Source of the DNA: Ypsolopha sequella | Taxonomy: Eukaryota; Arthropoda; Insecta; Lepidoptera; Ypsolophidae | DNA length: 64,000 nucleotides | Assembly: GCA_934047225.1 (NCBI GenBank) | Contig: OW203991.1 | Location: 5,208,001 to 5,272,000, forward strand | Direction of reading: 5' to 3' | In this document: positions 31,551 to 43,280 of the stretch, piece by piece | How the letters are laid out: each line of letters opens with the position of its first letter | Position numbering within the stretch: position 1 is the stretch's first letter | Made by a program: the position numbers and the translations under genes | The notes under the pieces: generated by a model | Databases searched by the model: none | What the model was told of the DNA's origin: nothing | The model's input: the letters and a program-made list of their open reading frames with translations, nothing else

Positions 31551-32256
31551 TAAGTAAACTATAGAGCATGCGCATCGCTAGTAGCGCCTTGTGCCGACCG
31601 TAAGCAGTTTCCATAGAACAAACTGCTGATTAATTTTGTTTATATCACTGATTAAGTTTGTTATATCAATGTTAGCGATGAAAATAAATAATATTATTTT
31701 TGGTTTTGCTTCCGGGAATTGTTTAAGGGGGTATATCGTGTAAATCAACACTTTTTAAAGCAATTTATCTGCTGTTCAAAAGAAGTCCCAAGTTAAATAA
31801 ATTAGTATAACAATTTTGGGACCTTTTTCTAGATTTTGGACTATCAGAAACGCGATTGGAGGAATTTCACTCGATAGAAATAATTATGGAAGCGGGGTCT
31901 ATATTTACACGTTTTTTGATATTCTGACAAATGGGATACCATACAGACTTCAAAAATATGTATTTAGATGGGTTTTAACAATACCCCAATTACTGGTTAT
32001 GGAAATTTTCATAGCTATTTTAGTTGATTTTGTATTAATTTAAAACCAACTTTTTGTAATTTTTCACCGATTCCGTCCCTCTTGCACTGCGTGTCTTTCC
32101 ACCTGGAGCAACGGGGACCTTTGTACGGACGATATATCACCTTAAGCAAAACGGTAGTGCACATTTTACAATAATTACTTTTAAAAAATGGTATGAACAG
32201 TGTTCATACCCGTGCTTACGCTATAATTTGCTTACGCGCGCTCTATAGTTTACTTA
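31551..32256. mobile_element. TIR element (TAAGTAAACTATAGAGC) with nested TTAA MITE
   Basis: TAAGTAAACTATAGAGC at 31551 is mirrored by GCTCTATAGTTTACTTA to 32256. Its interior is interrupted by T4. Non-coding otherwise. Confidence 0.75.
31723..32145. mobile_element. TTAA-flanked MITE T4
   Basis: TTAAGGGGGTATATCG to CGATATATCACCTTAA, nested in the 31551 element. A diverged family member: interior CGCGATTGGAGGAATTTC and CACTGCGTGTCTTTCC correspond to T7. 32257-32909 is unassigned, with 'GAATC-CGAGCG-GCGAG' repeats at 32545-32650. Confidence 0.7.
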
Positions 32257-32909
32257 ATATATACTCTAAGGTTACGACACTCTGAAGATGGCAAAAAATA
32301 TCCATCTGATTCTGATAAATTGACTATCTGTAGGATTATTTGCATTACCGTCAAGAATACATTGGAGCCAAAGTCAGACATGTTTCAGAAATATTTCTAA
32401 AAACTCAGACGCTTTAGAAAAGTCAGTTTCTCCAAGAAAAGAATCCATTTGTTTCAGTGCGGACTTTGCTATCAGAAGGTGGAGCAGAGTACAGTCGATA
32501 AGAATAGTTATTTGTGCAACAAGAGAGTAAACATTTTTTTTGTTGCGAGTGCCGAGTTTGAATCCCGAGCAAGCGAAGGATTCTATAATTGAATCACGAG
32601 CGTAGCGAGATTCTAAGTTAGAATCCTGAGCGTGGTGAGGGATTCAAAGGCACAAGAAACATAATAAATTTGATCTCGTGTGACACATACAACTTTTCAC
32701 CTCACTAGCGAGAAAACACAGATGTAAAGACACCGTATTTTGGAACGAACTTATAAGAATGCAATGTTTTTTTTTTTCTTTAAACAATACACTATATAAA
32801 AATAATGCACATAAAATAAAATGCAAGGAGTGTTAACTGAATCCCAAAAGCCGCGGAAAATAGGAAAATCTTTGATAAACCGATCGAAAACGCATAACAT
32901 AACCATCAC

Positions 32910-33124
32910 GCGGGCGTTTTACTCTATCTATCCGTTTCCGGTAGAAGTTCATTTGTTTATACTACAGACGTATGTTCCGTTTTGACTCCATAACCAGTCA
33001 ACGAATTTGAATGCGGTTTTTTTTAATTAACATATAGGCTATAAGGATTGTTGATGAAAAACCACCAAGCTGAAAACTGCCGATAGTTAAAAGACTTTTC
33101 CATGCAAGCGAAGCCGCGGGCAAT
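32910..33124 (+). mobile_element. Helitron-like fragment
   Basis: CACGCGGGCGTTTTACTC at the left, AACGAATTTGAATGCGG in the middle, and GCAAGCGAAGCCGCGGGCAA at the right resemble the interior and 3' hairpin of the 25299 type element; the CTAG end is eroded. Confidence 0.45.
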
Positions 33125-33229
33125 TAAAAAATTTATGAAGTTTAATTGGTTTGGGAACATGTTGCGCTTTTTAGTTTCTTACTTCGTTTATTTTGTTATT
33201 ATTTCTAATTATATTTTTATCTTTTACAG

Positions 33230-33275
33230 GTAAGCCTCAATCAACGGCTGATCTTATATCCAGAGGGCATGAATG
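33230..33275 (+). CDS. Possible 46-nt exon, unknown
   Basis: Acceptor TTTTTATCTTTTACAG and donor AATG/GTGAGA bracket 46 nt open in two frames (VSLNQRLILYPEGMN or KPQSTADLISRGHEW). Strong splice sites around a small open stretch can be a host-gene exon within this TE-rich region; no neighbour exon could be joined to it. Confidence 0.2.
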
Positions 33276-33599
33276 GTGAGATGTGACCCAATTTTTTACT
33301 ATATTTAATGTTATTATGAATATACAAACTAGAAGCGTGTTTATTTACATTTTAATAGCATCATATAATAACTGACCGGAAACTGTGTCGCAAAACTCGT
33401 GTAAATTTGAATTTTAAATAAGTTCCTGCATATAGTTAAATTAATTCCATAGTCTAAACCCACGCCTCTGACCTGAACTTCCATGTTGGGCTAGATTATA
33501 ATTGAAGACTGTTTTGGAAAAATAACCAATGTCCAATTTTTTCGGATTTGTTTTTTTTTGCTCTATGGATTCTTTATTGTGCATACAATCTTCATACAT

Positions 33600-33735
33600 G
33601 CATACAGTCTTTATTTTTTGTTTATTTAATTTCTAACTATATATTTATTTATTATTATTATATATTAAAACTATATATTTATTTATTATTATTATTATTA
33701 TTATATAATTTTTTACAACTGTCATTTTTCAAAAA
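33600..33735. repeat. AT-rich microsatellite (ATTT/ATT)n
   Basis: Repeated TATATTTATTTATTATTATT blocks. Simple sequence only. Confidence 0.8.
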
Positions 33736-33784
33736 TTTAATTAATGTTATTTTTATTTTGCGAAATCCATCGCTATGAATACTC

Positions 33785-33900
33785 TAAATATTACAAACTA
33801 GAAAATATCAATCAGAAACAAATCCAAAGACAAGAATTTGAAAAAATTCCCAGGGCCAGGATTCGAACCTGCGACCTCTTGTCTCATTCATACACAAGAT
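33785..33900 (-). repeat. tRNA-derived element, truncated
   Basis: ACAAACTAGAAAATATCAAT tail then, on the minus strand, a B-box (GGTTCGAATCC) in GGTCGCAGGTTCGAATCCTGG. The A-box half is missing. 33901-35187 holds no gene or clear repeat. Confidence 0.55.
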
Positions 33901-35187
33901 AGATTATAAAATTTGGATTTGTCATTCCTAAAATAAACAAATACAAAACTCCAATTTCATATGTAAGGACCCAATATTATATAGCAACATAAATAGTATT
34001 TTATGTCCAGGCAGTAAAATCTACATTAGAAAGCACTCCTGATATGAATTGCCTGGGGTTATCAGTACCCTATTCACGTAGCTGTCACCGCCTAGCAACA
34101 AGTTTAGGTTTCGCTTTCCCTTCGCTTATCCAAAACTGTACGATTATTTTCTATCGGGTCCTGGCATTTCTCTCTTTTCTTTACCGTACGTATGAATGAA
34201 TCCGCATTCTACTAGATATCCTGAATCAGAGAGGTCGTCGTCCGTACGTTGTTTGCGCTATGCGTGCACAAACTTATCCAGAGCTTGAACTAGATCTTAT
34301 GTGTTTGAAATAGAGGTTAGTTTCGATTGTTCTGTCCGTATAGATAATGTTGCAGGTCTATAAAGTATTGGGTAAAGCGATTTCCTAGTTCCCTGGTTAG
34401 CGTACTGATTTAGGTATACGGCTATAGCTGGCGTACATTTGTTTGCTATCGAATTGGTAATATGTATACACATAATGAGCATTTAGATAATAAAAAAATA
34501 AAAATAAATGTTGATTTTTCGCTTAGTTTATTGTTAGTATTTCTACATTTGTAGCGTTTACAGAGGGGCGGATTTATAAAACTCGCGAAAGTCAAGGTAC
34601 AAAAACTAGTTAAGTATTTTAATTTTAGAAAATTCTAATTGCCCGATTTCAAAAAGATTTTTTTTTATAGAGCATTTATAGATTTATACGCCATTTTTGG
34701 ACATAGTTTTCATTATTTTGGTATATAAACTAACCATTACCCTTTTCTGATTTTTCAAAAAATTTACGGTTATGACGTCACTTGAGAATTTTAGATATTA
34801 TACTGATTGTGATGTGTATGATTGCTTGTAAAAAAAAGTGATCTGTCTTTGTCTGTCTACTCATCTGTCAAATCAATCGGCAGCAAATTTTTATAAATTT
34901 ATCTTGATAGCTAAGGACACATTTCTAAACAGCCATTTCTCCAGTGACGTCACACGAAGGCAAATGGAAGTTGCAGCTTTTTCGTAAAAATATTCGTAAT
35001 CATGAGGTTTTTAGACCAAATGTTCGAAAATACTGCTTATTAAACCTAAATCTCGAAATGGTTTTTGAATGAACACACCTTAACATAATTTAATCTAAGC
35101 GAATTCTTCATAAAAACCAAAGTAACATCATGTTTATGTGCTCACTGACTATGTTGTAAGTTTTCATGTCAGATTGTATTTATTCTG

Positions 35188-35615
35188 TTAAGGCGATATC
35201 AAAAAAAAAATGGGGTTTTTTCGAATCCATTTACTCCACTATAACGTCATCTACGTATTTCATTTTTGAGTAAATGTTTATTGGGTATTTTATTAAGATT
35301 CTCACTGAAGGAAAACGCGATTGGATGAAATTTTCTGGATAGAATTTAATTCCGAAAAGACCACTAAATTGTTTTATTTTTTCCTGTAATTTTGAAAAAA
35401 CTACTTTCATTGTGAAATTGCATTCAAAATATGGATATTATGTATTTGTAAAGTCTCCTTAAAAATCTTTTTGACAAAATACTTTAGTACATTTTATATT
35501 AACAAAAAACCGACTTTTTGCTACTTTTCCACGAATCCATCCCACTCGCACTGAGGGTTTTTTCGCATATGGAGTAAAGTAACAGGGACGCTAAAACTTT
35601 TACGTATCGCCTTAA
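35188..35615. mobile_element. TTAA-flanked MITE T5
   Basis: TTAAGGCGATATCAAAA at 35188 to TTTTACGTATCGCCTTAA at 35615; about 428 bp, very similar to T8. Confidence 0.85.
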
Positions 35616-36149
35616 ATAAAAACCTTGAAAAACAAAACGAACCATAGTGAAAGATATAAGATAGGTACAGAGTCCATTGTGTATATAGGAGTAAGTTGAT
35701 GTGATCTCCACTGTACTATTTAAATTTTTTTATGGGCAAGTCCAATATTTTTCTTTCTCGATTTTGTTAGCAGATGTTCTATTAGTGTTGATAGGTATAT
35801 TTCTATCAATATTATAATTAATGTAACCTAAATGGATGGCACCCATGTCGTATTGAGACAGGTAGACAAAGATATATATGTTTAGACTGTAAAAGGAAAA
35901 GGACTATATGAGACAGGTAGACAAAGATATATATGTTTTTCTTTTTTTCATTAACCTGAATTCCTACTGTCTTGTATTTTCTTATCCCTTGGTTAAAGTA
36001 GATATAAGTCATATATTGTATAGTATAAGTTTTATGTTGAAAAAAAGACATGATCTTGCTAAGTTTCTTGCCCTTCTTCTTAGCAAGACTAATCGAATGG
36101 GCGGAGGTAGGCATGTATTTATATATGTAACCTATTAGTATGTAGTATA
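35616..36149. other. AT-rich, one short duplication, no gene
   Basis: GAGACAGGTAGACAAAGATA plus TATATGTTT occurs at about 35856 and 35910, a tandem duplication of about 54 bp. Nothing else is recognisable. Confidence 0.5.
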
Positions 36150-36482
36150 TAGGATGGGATTTGGTCGGCCGCCTGGATTCGTGCTGGGGGCTCGGTTGGT
36201 GATCACTGAACCTTGTTCCTGGTCCCTGGCCGGGTCTCCGGTATGGGTTCGGGCGGCTGATTGGATTTTACCTTGTATAATATATATTTTACCTATCATT
36301 TTAATCGTAAATATATTGCTACATAAATTAAATAAACCTTTAATTTAGTTCATGTACATTTATTATTCTATTACATATATTTTCTTTATTAGATTAAATT
36401 TGACGTGTAAAAAGTGTATATATCTATACCTGCTTTGCAAAATAAACTATTTGAATTTGAATTTGAATTTGAATTTGAATTC
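36150..36482 (+). repeat. LINE 3' end with (GAATTT)n tail
   Basis: A GC-richer 5' part (GGTCGGCCGCCTGGATTCG) grades into AT-rich 3' UTR with AATAAACC and ends 'CAAAATAAACTATTTGAATT' plus five GAATTT units, a typical LINE terminus. A (GT)n tract follows at 36629-36678. 36679-37664 is unassigned. Confidence 0.55.
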
Positions 36483-36628
36483 GTGTTGAAGCCTACTTAT
36501 GTTCTCCCCTTTTCATTTTCTAAACGGTATGGGTTTTCCCTTAAAAGGTGGAAAATCAATAACGGGTACTGGTTCCTTTTTTGCTGCACTAGGAGTTTCG
36601 ACTCCTTTATAATTACTTTTTTTATCCT

Positions 36629-36659
<31 letters not shown>

Positions 36660-37664
36660 GTGTGTGTGTGTGTGTGTTTTTAATTTGCCTACGGATTCTA
36701 CAGTGCTCCCAAAGTAATAATGTGCATACAAATCTATACCACGTGACCTTATTGCTTGTATAGAAAGTGTAAGGAAATACGAACTTTCCCGAACAGTGGC
36801 GAAGATTTGTAGGCACATTATTTGGGAGTACTGTACGTTACTCGTGACCACAGATATAGATCTGAATAGATGACCCGAGTATATACTTCGCGTGCCAAAA
36901 AAGCGCGCAAAAAGGGAGAGCAATGCTCTTCCTTCACATATTGTCCTACAACTTTGACTCGATGTCTTGAGTTTTACAATGCTTTCTTAAATTCAAACCG
37001 CTGTCAACACTTTTCATTGTAAAATGGTTTCCACAGAGTTTGATGAACTTGCGTCATTAAGTCATTAATGAAAGATTTGAGGTCGAATTAAAGATACACT
37101 AGTGAAAATGACTTCAAAATTATAGTATTTTCATAATTACTTCCAGAAGAACATTTCTTTTTTACAAAAATAATTAGGCTCCTGAACTAACTAATATTGT
37201 TCTTAACCATGGTCTAAGTAACGTGTTCCCTTAAAAAAAAAATATTTATCAGGAGTTCTTTGGAATTTTAATTTTTCAGTCAACCTGCTCCATACAAATA
37301 TTCTTAGATAGACTGGACTACATCTAGGTATTTAGATCAATGTCTGTGCTCGTGACAGATTTTCAATATAGCCCTTACATTAATTTTAATTACTTACCAA
37401 GTTTGGACGACTGTAAGGACTAAAGTGTCAAAGTGGTTGGGAATTTTAAACGACCGTTTAACCCTAAAGGGCGTTACACTGAAACTTTGACAGGGTTGTA
37501 AAATTATTTACTGAGGTATTCAATAGAAAATTGCTGAAGGCGTAAAAATTTTATAAGTATTTTATGGTTGGCTTGTGGACATAATTTTGTTTAAAAGCTA
37601 TCAAATAATTTTATGGTAATGTCTAATTATTCAGTGTATTACGCTGAGAGATGTTAATGAACTG

Positions 37665-37808
37665 GGGATCTAAAAAGGCCGACTTGGGTGAATCATAAAA
37701 TGATATGAAAGTAGGATGGAGTCAAGAGTTTTTTCACGCGTGCAAAAGAGACGGCATTAGAATGGAATCATAATATGATTCATCCAAAGCGGCCTTTTTA
37801 GAGGACCT
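37665..37808. mobile_element. AAAAAGGCCGC MITE, inverted copy
   Basis: GGATCTAAAAAGGCCGAC to AGCGGCCTTTTTAGAGGACC. Relative of 14281-14425. Confidence 0.75.
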
Positions 37809-37937
37809 GTACGTAAAAATAAAGAAATTTCCTCTACATAAAATAAAACGACGGTGGAGCACATAACGTACGAGTTCCTTTAATATAGACACAAGTAATT
37901 TGCTTGAAAACACGCTTTATTGTCACTTTAATAAAAA

Positions 37938-37965
37938 CTAGATTTTTCCCGGCTGCGTTCGCGTG
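37938..37965 (-). mobile_element. Helitron-like 3' terminus
   Basis: ACTAGATTTTTCCCGGCTGC followed by GTTCGCGTG is the inverse of the usual '...CGCGGGCAAAAAGCTAGT' end. It directly abuts the 337-bp array, which would then lie inside the element. Confidence 0.45.
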
Positions 37966-37966
37966 C

Positions 37967-38910
37967 ATTTATGTGGGCAGCCCTAACGCCCTGCAACGAC
38001 ACCCGTCGGCGCCTTCCACCGCATCGGATGTCTAGCGCACTCGCTCGCTCAAAGCGGTCAACACTAGGTTCGTCCTGTGCGCTCGATCACTGTTTCAACC
38101 GCCCGCCTCCCCGCACCCCGCCGTCCCGAGAGCGCAAGTCACTCGAAACCGGACAAGACGCGCGAGCGGCGACCCATGGCTGGCTCTATACTACTTCATA
38201 CATTTGTTCTCTCCACCGGCGCCGTCGCAAGAAGAACCGCTTGGCGCGCCTCTCGAAGCCTGAAGTTGTGGCCGAGGGGTAAGACGCCACCCGATTTCCG
38301 CGCATATATGTGGGCAGCCCTAACGCCCTGCAACGACACCCGTCGGCGCCTTCCACCGCATCGGATGTCTAGCGCACTCGCTCGCTCAAAGCGGTCAACA
38401 CTAGGTTCGTCCTGTGCGCTCGATCACTGTTTCAACCGCCCGCCTCCCCGCACCCCGCCGTCCCGAGAGCGCAAGTCACTCGAAACCGGACAAGACGCGC
38501 GAGCGGCGACCCATGGCTGGCTCTATACTACTTCATACATTTGTTCTCTCCACCGGCGCCGTCGCAAGAAGAACCGCTTGGCGCGCCTCTCGAAGCCTGA
38601 AGCTGTGGCCGAGGGGTAAGACGCCACCCGATTTCCGCGCATATATGTGGGCAGCCCTAACGCCCTGCAACGACACCCGTCGGCGCCTTCCACCGCATCG
38701 GATGTATAGCGCGCTCGCTCGCTTAAAGAGCTCGACACTAGGTTCGTCTTGTGCGCTCGATCACTGTTTCAACCGCCCGCCTCCCCGCACCCCGCCGTCC
38801 CAAGAGCGCAAGTCACTCGACTTCATTTATTTGTTCTCTCCGCCGGCGCCGTCGCAAGAAGAACCGCTTGGCACGCCTCTCGAAGCCTGAAGCTGTGGCC
38901 GACCGGTAAT
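37967..38910 (+). repeat. GC-rich 337-bp tandem array, 2.8 units
   Basis: Unit starts are exactly 337 bp apart (ATGTGGGCAG at 37971, 38308, 38645). Units 1 and 2 are almost identical; unit 3 lacks about 48 bp after TCACTCGA and has scattered changes. GC content is far above the flanks. Each unit contains an 84-codon frame (MSSALARSKRSTLGSS... to ...KPEVVAEG; 38028-38282 and 38365-38619) ending at GGGTAAGA, which also reads as a strong splice donor. Other frames are open too, so coding status is doubtful. It may be a tandem promoter/5' leader of a retroelement or a captured gene segment. 38911-39169 is unassigned. Confidence 0.85.
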
Positions 38911-39169
38911 GCGTGCGTCTACCGGGAGTTGTTTCAAAGACACTGCCCCAGATGTAATACTGTTACTTATCTGTACTGTGCTCAAACTAAAATCGTAAAC
39001 AATTGTAATGTAGCTCTAAAAATAGGAAAACAGTTATTCGATCCGGTCATTCACTGTTTAGCAGTGACGCGGTCGGCGTTTACTAACCTCTCGATTTGTA
39101 ATCGGTACGCAAAAATGCAATAATAGGTTTAAGTTTTACAATAATTTATTTTTCCTAAGATATCATTCG

Positions 39170-39390
39170 AACATGTCTGTTGTATGGGAGCCGCCTTAAA
39201 TATTTAAATATTGTACGAGTATTTGTTGTTATAGCGGCAACAGAAATACATCATCTGTGAAAATTTCAACTTTCTAACTATCACGGTTCAGGAGACACAG
39301 CCTGGTGACAGACGGACAGACGCACAGACAGACGGACAGCGGAGTCTTAGTAATAGGGTCCCGTTGGTTACCCTTTGGAACCGTAAAAAA
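39170..39390 (+). repeat. Lepidopteran-type short repeat, 5'-truncated
   Basis: Starts at ACATGTCTGTTGTATGGGAG and runs through GCGGCAACAGAAATACATC and GGTGACAGACGGACAG to GGTTACCCTTTGG. The GAGTCGG head is missing. Confidence 0.8.
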
Positions 39391-39519
39391 ACAATATACA
39401 CAAAAACTTTTTATTCTAAACACAGGCACATTAAAAAAAATAAGAATAAAAAATACAAGTTATCGCTTAAAGTTCTTCTGGTGAATTCCAAGCACCACAT
39501 TAAAAAAGACATGTTTCTG

Positions 39520-39690
39520 CAAACGGGGACAACGGAAATAATTCATTATTATTTTATTTTACTACATCAACAGGGACAACGGGAAGTATTTTTAGTAATT
39601 TTATTAAACGGGGATAGCGGGAAGTATTTTTTAGTAATTTTATTAAATTCCCGCTGTCCCAGTTAACGGGGACACGAACTCCGGGGACAG
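39520..39690. repeat. Short tandem repeats of a GGGGACAACGGGAAGTATTT unit
   Basis: Three degenerate units (CGGGGACAACGGAAAT, CAGGGACAACGGGAAG, CGGGGATAGCGGGAAG) each followed by 'TTTAGTAATTTTATTAAA'-like sequence, then an inverse CCCGCTGTCCC. 39691-40070 is AT-rich and unassigned. Confidence 0.65.
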
Positions 39691-40070
39691 CTGGAATACA
39701 CGAAAACATCTTGGAATAACACATATTTGACCGAGATCAACGTATTTAACGTGTCATTGTGTCAATGAAATGAAATATATTTATTTATGTAATATGGGTA
39801 ATATACACTTATTACAGGTCAGGTTTAATCTAAAATAATAAAAAAATTACTATAACTGAATATAATAAGGTGAAAAAACAAGTTTGGCTTATTTAGATTT
39901 AATATTATTATATATTTACCAAAATAATAATAGGAATAAATAATAAATGTGAGGCAATAAATACAACAGAGTTGTATTAAAGTTAAAAACTTTTTATTTT
40001 TCTGGTAAATAAATAATTCATTCAATCATTCATTCTAAACCTATAACGTCACTCTGACCCTGCGTTCCGA

Positions 40071-40824
40071 AATAGAATTATATCGCTAAAATCGATTACG
40101 AATGAATGAGGTGAATGGCTAATAATTCATGAGTGAAGCAAATTAAATGCGTTTATTCATTCGTATGACTTTCGTGGCTCATGCGACGGAGGTGAGGCGA
40201 TGTGAGCGTTGAACGGAATGGAATGTCAAAAATTGTTTTGCGCTCCATTATTTCAGCAGTTCAGATCAGAAAAACCATGGTATATGTTTTATTCGGCCAT
40301 GAGAGAAACAAATGAAAAGTCTTGAATGTGAAGTCGTTTGGAACTTTTCGTCGAAATGGAAGAATTTATATTTGTAAATGTGTTTGTGGACTCGATAAAA
40401 AAATATATAAGTTTGAAATTGAATCAGAGTCAATATGATCGAGCTTCAAAGGGTTAGTTGTATAGTGCAATAAGTGGTTAATGATGCGCTGATCAGCTTC
40501 TTCGTCGCTAATGTTCGATTCAGATGTAGAGCTGTGCATCAGTTCGCCAAATTGGCTATCGTCGCTATCCGAGTCTACGTTGAAGAACAGTGCTACAAAC
40601 TCTTCTTGTTCCATCATTAATCACGGCACTTTGACGAGATAAAATAAAATAATCGTATCGTATTCTGTGGTAAGAGGTTATGGTTAAGATGTATCTTTTT
40701 TAATGCGGTCCGAATCATAAGCTATCTTTCACATCGTTTGCTAGCTCACAAATTACGGACCAGTCATCGCTCACACTTCAAATCATTCATAGCTTTTATC
40801 GATGTAATTCTATTTCGGACCGCA
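40071..40824 (-). mobile_element. Non-autonomous TIR element carrying one exon
   Basis: TGCGTTCCGAAATAGAATTA at 40071 mirrors TAATTCTATTTCGGACCGCA-type sequence to 40824. The 754-bp interior retains a single acidic ORF on the minus strand. The arrangement suggests deletion of the catalytic exons from a larger, possibly Harbinger-type, element. Confidence 0.65.
40366..40617 (-). CDS. Acidic first-exon-like ORF, unknown
   Basis: An 83-codon frame starting MMEQEEFVALFF, then acidic/serine-rich (DSDSDDSQF, STSESNISDEEADQ) and hydrophobic later. Short acidic N-termini beginning with E-rich residues are common in first exons of Harbinger-like transposases, but no catalytic motif is present. Being the only ORF in a TIR element, it is probably a transposase N-terminal remnant. 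Confidence 0.4.
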   Translation of the reverse strand: MMEQEEFVALFFNVDSDSDDSQFGELMHSSTSESNISDEEADQRIINHLLHYTTNPLKLDHIDSDSISNLYIFLSSPQTHLQI

Positions 40825-41170
40825 CGGTAGGCGTAATATCTCATATAAATATACCAAAGTATATTTATCTCAACCAATTAATACCTCTCTAAAGATAACA
40901 CCAACAAATCAGACAAACACTGTCAATTTAGTAACGGCTAGTGAGGTCAGGTCGACGTTTTAGTAACCTCTCCATAGGTTGTTAATCCTTGACCTTGTTT
41001 CGTCGATCACTGTCCTTGTGTACATAGCAACCACTGCTTTTAGCCCTGAAGGTAGTGATCGCCATTTTTTACAAACATATCAAAATTACAGATATTTATA
41101 ACGCTGATGCGTTGTTGTGAACATATATGTATAGAATTTATTGAAAAAGGCGTTACTTTGCGGAAGTCCA

Positions 41171-41370
41171 TCATGAATTTGTGGATATATTAATAATTTG
41201 CAATATTTCGGTATTTTTTATTTTTTTATTATTTATTCAATATTCCGCTAAACACTATTGCTATTCAAAATGCAGACTCAGGGCGGGCGGTGCTTGAGTC
41301 TGCATTTTGAATAGCATGGTAAGAGTGTTTAGCGGAATATTGCAAGTTATTAATATATCCACAAATTCAT
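41171..41370. mobile_element. Foldback element, relative of 43855-45130
   Basis: Arms 41171-41280 and 41290-41370: TTCCGCTAAACACT / AGTGTTTAGCGGAA and ATGCAGACTCA / TGAGTCTGCAT, plus outer TTTGTGGATATATTAATAA and complement. The same blocks occur around the hAT insertion at 44128. Confidence 0.75.
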
Positions 41371-41384
41371 ATATGTCTGGGTAT

Positions 41385-41490
41385 CTGGAGATTTACCTTA
41401 TTTCTCTAATTATTGTTCGTGTTCAAATGTCTTCACGTTTCCTCACTCTTATTTCACCGACATAAACATAAAAACTATAACTACGACACA
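41385..41490. repeat. Block shared with 13238-13345 (inverted)
   Basis: ATTTCACCGACATAAACATA with the neighbouring GTCTTCACGTTTCCTC recurs inverted at 13238. Boundaries uncertain. Confidence 0.5.
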
Positions 41491-41495
41491 CGTAA

Positions 41496-41617
41496 AGTAC
41501 GAGGCAGAAAATGCACTTCAGCTTCGTAGAGCGTTGTCTCTATCACCGGACTGTTTAGTGCTTCGTGCGACAGAGATGACTTTACGACACGATGTGCATT
41601 ATTTTCTGCCCCGTACT
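41496..41617. mobile_element. 122-bp MITE, AGTACGAGGCAGAAAATGCAC termini
   Basis: AGTACGAGGCAGAAAATGCA is mirrored by TGCATTATTTTCTGCCCCGT plus ACT. Non-coding. 41618-42662 shows no gene. Confidence 0.75.
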
Positions 41618-42662
41618 GTACTCATATTTCACACGCATGCTAATAGTACAAGGGCGACGCGACGCGACGCATCAACCTGTAGCCACGGACAGATTTTATT
41701 TTATTTTATTTATAATTATAATTATAGATATGTCGCGGAAGGAGGCTTCGACGGAACCCAAAAAACATTTCGCTAAATAATCAAACAAACCTAATTTATT
41801 CATTTTCGACAGATGCTTTTCTGATTACTTTTCCAGGAATTCTTATTTGCTGGTATTTTGAGAAACTTGTAATAAAAACGGCAATTTGCTCTGTGAGATT
41901 TATGTTAATTTTGTGTATTTTTTCTGCAAGTTCGTTATGAGTTTTGTTTGTCACTTCCACGTTCTGTTAAGATCAAAAATAAAAAATAAACACCTTTTTT
42001 CTCTTCTTTAGCGTCCATTTTCCGCTCCGTGGTGATTAACGCTTCGCATACATGTTTGAAGATTTTGCATGAAATAAATGATATTTAATGTTTTAAGTTG
42101 TAATTTTATGACCAGAAGAAGACTTTTATACATGAAAATTCACCTTGTATGATCGCTTTGAGCTATATTGGCAGAGATGTAATGTTTCATGCGTGATTTA
42201 TTTTTTTTATTAATTAATGTTCTTGTAATTTTTGACTTGTCAACCAAATTTATTTTTTATATTCTAGTACAAAATACATGTTACAGTTAAATTTTTATTT
42301 TACCGTAAAATTAAGTTCTATGAACTTATCATGTAATTGCCATCACATTTCAAAGCAATTAAAACAACTTCCGAAGAACTAGAAAATAACTAAATACAGT
42401 TATTGGTGGCGGTAACGAAATAGTTTACAAAAACTATACTTCCGCACCATTAACTCTTTGTCACTATTTTTTTTTTCCTTTTTTGAATGATTTCTACGGC
42501 ATTTTTTTTTTCTTTATTGGCATGGATCTATCAAGGTTCAGCTTCTGGGTCGCTTTATCAGGGTTTGTCAATTAGATATTGTGGGCTTGAAAGTTTTACA
42601 CATAACATGAGTATTCAAAGTGTGATTTTCTGAATTGCTTTTTTAATTGTAAATATTGTTAG

Positions 42663-42790
42663 AGAGCATTACAAGATACAAAATTCATTAGAAACAAATT
42701 CTCCGAGCAAAATAAATCTCGGTCGGGACTCGAACCCCCTATCCCTGCGTATCGCGGGACAGGGACTTGTTCAGTTCGTCCGAAATCTAC
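42663..42790 (-). repeat. tRNA-derived element, interrupted
   Basis: GCATTACAAGATACAAAATT tail, then on the minus strand a B-box GGTTCGAGTCC within AGGGGGTTCGAGTCCCGACC. The body differs from the other tRNA-headed copies. A hAT-MITE left end (CAGGGTTGGCCAAACTTTTG) begins at 42793. 42850-43159 is unassigned. Confidence 0.5.
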
Positions 42791-43159
42791 TAGACCAGGG
42801 TTGGCCAAACTTTTGACCTGTGAATACTTTTATTCAATGTATACTTGTAGGGTTTAAAAGGGGGAATAAAGCAGTTTCTGTGATGAGTAAGTAAAGTAAG
42901 TATTTATAAATTGAAAGTACAAAATTCGCATTTTTCACTTCTCCTTGCATTTTTGGGTGGATATTTGACACTGCATATTCTCTACAAGCTTCTCCATATT
43001 TAAAATTGCCATTTAGTGTCTTTATTGTTTAAGTCGACTTGTTGGCCTTCCGAGTTTTGAAGAAGGGGAAAGCAAAAAGTGCCCGGAATAGAAGAGCTTG
43101 TATGATTAGACCGCAGAACATTATAAACTGATGGATGTGGAAGAGGCAAAAGTGAATGA

Positions 43160-43280
43160 ATGGACACTTTATTGCACACAAAAGACATATAAAAAGAAAA
43201 AAAAAAGTTTTGATAACATAATTTTGTACAAAGGCAGTCCGCCTTAGTTGAAGCGATTTCTTCTAGCCAACCTTTGGGTG
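43160..43280 (-). repeat. LINE-type 3' tail
   Basis: Minus strand: AGGTTGGCTAGAAGAAATCG to GTGTGCAATAAAGTGTCC; same tail family as 12724 and 54928. Confidence 0.6.

Noticed and set aside
36513..36923. 136-codon ORF with Thr-His repeats
   Set aside because: The repeat is the translation of a (GT)n microsatellite.
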